From the NCBI GenBank assembly GCA_051659505.1, contig JBOFOQ010000075.1, positions 1 to 64,000 of the forward strand: a stretch of DNA of 64,000 nucleotides. Reading direction: 5' to 3'. This document shows positions 62,187-64,000 of the stretch, piece by piece. The DNA is from JAGNZR01 sp051659505 (GTDB taxonomy: Bacteria > Fusobacteriota > Fusobacteriia > Fusobacteriales > Fusobacteriaceae). Position numbers and translations under genes: made by a program. The notes beneath the pieces are model-generated. The model was not told where the DNA came from, made no database searches, and saw only the letters and a program-made list of their open reading frames with translations. How positions within the stretch are numbered: the first letter of the stretch is position 1; each line of letters opens with the position of its first letter.

Positions 62187-62582
62187 AATTGTCCCAAATT
62201 TTCAAAAAAATTAATTCATTCAATATGCTAGTTTTAAACATAATTTTTTTATTCCATTATTTACAGTTATATGTCTTAAATATTTTTTTGAATTTTTTCT
62301 TATACTCTTTATCCAACTTGTTCAATTCTGCTACTACTGATTCTTGTTTTTTATTTGGTATTTTTCTTACTATTTCTTGTCTTGTTACAAGTTCTGTTAA
62401 TACTAGTAGTATGTTTTTTTTTCCATTCTTTTTTCCTATTACACAATTCATTTTCCTATGTACGTATTCTTCTTGTAATTCTATCTCTTTATGACACTCC
62501 TATACTTGTTCCTTTTATGTTTGTTGTAGGCTAATCTAACCTTCTTATATTTTCTGCTCTACTTCCTGTTAACTAGACAATT
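62187..62582. mobile_element. Decayed, internally deleted IS30-family insertion sequence
   Basis: The left end AATTGTCCCAAA (62187-62198) and right end AGACAATT (62575-62582) match the ends of the 82-bp element at 48937-49018; about 50 bases at the left end are identical. Between them lies a leftward transposase fragment. At 396 bp it is far shorter than an intact IS30 (about 1 kb). Confidence 0.78.
62250..62520 (-). pseudogene. IS30-family transposase fragment
   Basis: Read leftward, the frame gives MNCVIGKKNGKKNILLVLTE, then LDKEYKKKFKKIFKT: the central DDE part of an IS30 transposase. After IFKT the expected ITVDNG motif follows only in another frame, as ITVNNGI, so there is a frameshift and an Asp-to-Asn change at a catalytic position. 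Upstream, an in-frame TAG interrupts the preceding R..NYKKNTY segment. The N-terminal helix-turn-helix and the C-terminal Glu region are missing. It is not functional. Confidence 0.78.
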
Positions 62583-62719
62583 CATTATATATCTCAGCAA
62601 TACTGTATAACATTTTTAACGCCCTAAAATATTCTCAATAAAACTTTTTTAGGTCGTATTGTAAAAAAAAATTGCTTTTTTTAAAAAAAATGATACATTT
62701 AAGGTGTAACAAAGTGTTG

Positions 62720-62731
62720 CATACTAGTATG
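62720..62731. promoter_or_regulatory. Candidate GntR operator at TRAP operon 2
   Basis: CATACTAGTATG, a perfect 12-base palindrome that shares ATACTAGTAT with the sites at uxaC and TRAP 1, but not the trailing ACAA. It lies about 69 bases before the dctP-like gene. Confidence 0.6.
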
Positions 62732-62788
62732 AGAGGCAGGTTTTTTATTTTTCTTAAGTAGATTCTATTAAATAAGGGGATGGTAAAT

Positions 62789-63802
62789 ATGAAAAAAATA
62801 TTAATTTTAGTTTTGATATCACTGGGTACTATAATTAGTTGTGGAAAAAAAGAAAGTAAAATGGTTAATGCAGAAAAAATACATCTTATAGCAGCTCACA
62901 ATCAAACTTCAACTGAAAATCCTTACCACTACGGAATGATGAAGTTTAAGGAAGAAGTAGAAAGATTATCGAAAGGGAGTATAACAGCTGAAGTTCATGC
63001 AGGAGATATAGGAACTAATGAGTCAGAACTTATTGAAAAATTAACATTTGGAGGGGTAGATTTAATAGTTGCATCCCCAGGATTTATGACAGCAATAGGT
63101 GTTAAAGAAATAGATATGTTATCTCTTTATTACATGTTTAATGACTATGAAACATGGGAAAAAGTTGTAGATGGCAAGTTTGGAGAATTTATGAAAGATA
63201 AAATATTGGAAAAGTCAAATAAAGATTTTTTAGTTTTAGACTATTGGTCATCAGGTGTTAGAAATTATTATGGAAAAAAAAGTTTAAAAGAAGTATCAGA
63301 CTTAAAAGGAATAAAAATTAGAACTCAATCTTCTATGGTTCAGAAAGATTTTTGGTCCAAGTCAGGAGCTATTCCAACAAGTGTTGACTGGAATGAGCTT
63401 TATCAAGCACTTCAACAAGGAGTTGTAGATGCAGCTGAAAATGATATGACAAACTTAAGCTTAAAAGATCATCATAAAACAATAAATGGAAAATATATAA
63501 CAGAAACTGAGCATGATTTTACAACAAGACTATTACTTGTAAATGGAGAAAAATTTTCAAAATATAGTTTGCAGCAACAAGAGTGGATCAAAGAGGCTGC
63601 TAAAATAGCCACAAGAGAAGAAAGAAATGTTACTTATAAAAAATTAGATGAGTCTAGAAAAAAAATAATTGAAGATGGTGGTATTATAAATAAAATTGAA
63701 AAAACCAATTTTATAGAAATTGCAAAGCAGATTCAAGAAAAATTTGCTAAAGAAAATAAAATGGAAGATTTACTTGAAATGATTCGAAAAGATGCACAAT
63801 AA
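62789..63802 (+). CDS. TRAP transporter solute-binding protein 2 (DctP family)
   Basis: About 337 residues; lipoprotein signal ending in IISC (Cys18). DctP-family features: LKGIKIRTQSSMVQ with the ligand Arg, and LYQALQQGVVDAAENDMT. It differs clearly from the first DctP protein, so it likely takes a different acidic sugar. I start at ATG 62789, nine bases after AAGGGG; the in-frame ATG at 62780 touches that site. A DctQ gene follows. Confidence 0.92.
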   Translation: MKKILILVLISLGTIISCGKKESKMVNAEKIHLIAAHNQTSTENPYHYGMMKFKEEVERLSKGSITAEVHAGDIGTNESELIEKLTFGGVDLIVASPGFMTAIGVKEIDMLSLYYMFNDYETWEKVVDGKFGEFMKDKILEKSNKDFLVLDYWSSGVRNYYGKKSLKEVSDLKGIKIRTQSSMVQKDFWSKSGAIPTSVDWNELYQALQQGVVDAAENDMTNLSLKDHHKTINGKYITETEHDFTTRLLLVNGEKFSKYSLQQQEWIKEAAKIATREERNVTYKKLDESRKKIIEDGGIINKIEKTNFIEIAKQIQEKFAKENKMEDLLEMIRKDAQ

Positions 63803-63854
63803 GAATTAATTTAAGTTTTAATTATCGATTATTTTTATCTCGGAGGGTCAATTA

Positions 63855-64000
63855 ATGAAAAAGTTAGTAAATTCTATAGAAAAAATACAGTTGTTTATGG
63901 GTATGTTCCTAATAACAATATTTTTAATAACAATATTACTACAGATTATTTTTAGAATATTTGAGATATCAGCAATGTGGACAGAGGATATAATAAAAAA
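63855..64000 (+). CDS. TRAP transporter small membrane subunit 2 (DctQ family), cut by window end
   Basis: Starts at ATG 63855 after CGGAGGG. The 48 visible residues contain a hydrophobic helix (FMGMFLITIFLITILLQ) followed by IFRIFEISAMWTEDI, matching the DctQ start and its conserved W-E pattern. The frame is open to the end of the window. Confidence 0.85.
   Translation, partial: MKKLVNSIEKIQLFMGMFLITIFLITILLQIIFRIFEISAMWTEDIIK

Larger units (their letters stand above)
62018..62788. other. Long non-coding region before TRAP operon 2
   Basis: Holds a strong terminator (62042-62086), a decayed IS30 copy (62187-62582), then AT-rich sequence with a weak promoter candidate (TTGCTT at 62672, TACATT at 62694), and an ACTAGTAT palindrome (62720-62731). 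No intact gene seen. Confidence 0.75.

Noticed and set aside
62189..62494. Rightward 101-codon open frame
   Set aside because: It is the antisense shadow of the decayed IS30 transposase; composition is dominated by Phe/Leu/Ser from T-rich DNA.
1..64000. tRNA or rRNA genes, prophage or CRISPR
   Set aside because: By eye I found no tRNA cloverleaf with TTCRA arm, no rRNA segment, no phage structural or integrase gene, and no repeat-spacer array; a tRNAscan or Infernal run would settle it.

Overview
The window is chromosomal DNA from a strongly AT-rich, Gram-negative-type bacterium. It reads as a member of the Fusobacteriota (Fusobacterium, Cetobacterium or a relative). The reasons are very A/T-biased codon use, a complete MinCDE set, TRAP transporters and lipobox lipoproteins beside Firmicutes-like gene orders (rarA-hisS-aspS followed by a 6S-like RNA), an HflX with a long N-terminal extension, and sugar-fermentation operons. 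Genus and species are inference; no database search was possible.

Bases 1-17400 are core housekeeping: secG, rarA, hisS, aspS, a structured RNA best explained as 6S RNA, argS, rapZ, uvrC, an RsbU-type PP2C phosphatase, a nucleoside-type ABC importer without its binding protein, minC-minD-minE, an NfeD-like protein and a small secreted protein. Bases 17400-21830 hold a threonine aldolase, a CAP-domain protein, and a TPP-riboswitch-controlled thiamine importer (binding protein plus fused permease, no ATPase nearby). Bases 21900-29150 form an alpha-glucan/maltose operon: PTS EIICB, an endonuclease/exonuclease/phosphatase-fold enzyme, 4-alpha-glucanotransferase, a TrmB-family regulator and glucan phosphorylase. 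An aquaporin follows.

Bases 30100-43150 are mixed: a MORN-like repeat lipoprotein, a DUF2339/DUF3999 membrane pair, a nested palindrome, an alpha/beta-hydrolase without its serine nucleophile, an M29 aminopeptidase, an SsuABC/ThiXYZ-like ABC importer, an MFS transporter, a CvfB-like RNA-binding protein with an unusual leader hairpin, and HflX fused to a JAMM-like domain. An IclR regulator follows, then a Trk potassium system (TrkH plus TrkA split into two genes) divergent from a KdpD/KdpE-like two-component system that has no Kdp pump beside it.

Bases 49000-64000 are a hexuronate island: KDPG aldolase, two KDG kinases, mannonate dehydratase, SDR-type mannonate oxidoreductase, a GntR/FCD regulator, uronate isomerase, a TRAP transporter (P, Q, M), a GH31 glycosidase and the start of a second TRAP transporter. 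Together they can import uronates or uronate-bearing sugars and carry them through fructuronate, mannonate and KDG to KDPG, then pyruvate and glyceraldehyde 3-phosphate. Four ACTAGTAT-type palindromes lie at the promoters of uxuA, uxaC, TRAP 1 and TRAP 2 and look like the operators of the local GntR protein. The island is bracketed by an 82-bp MITE-like element and a decayed IS30 copy that share the same ends.
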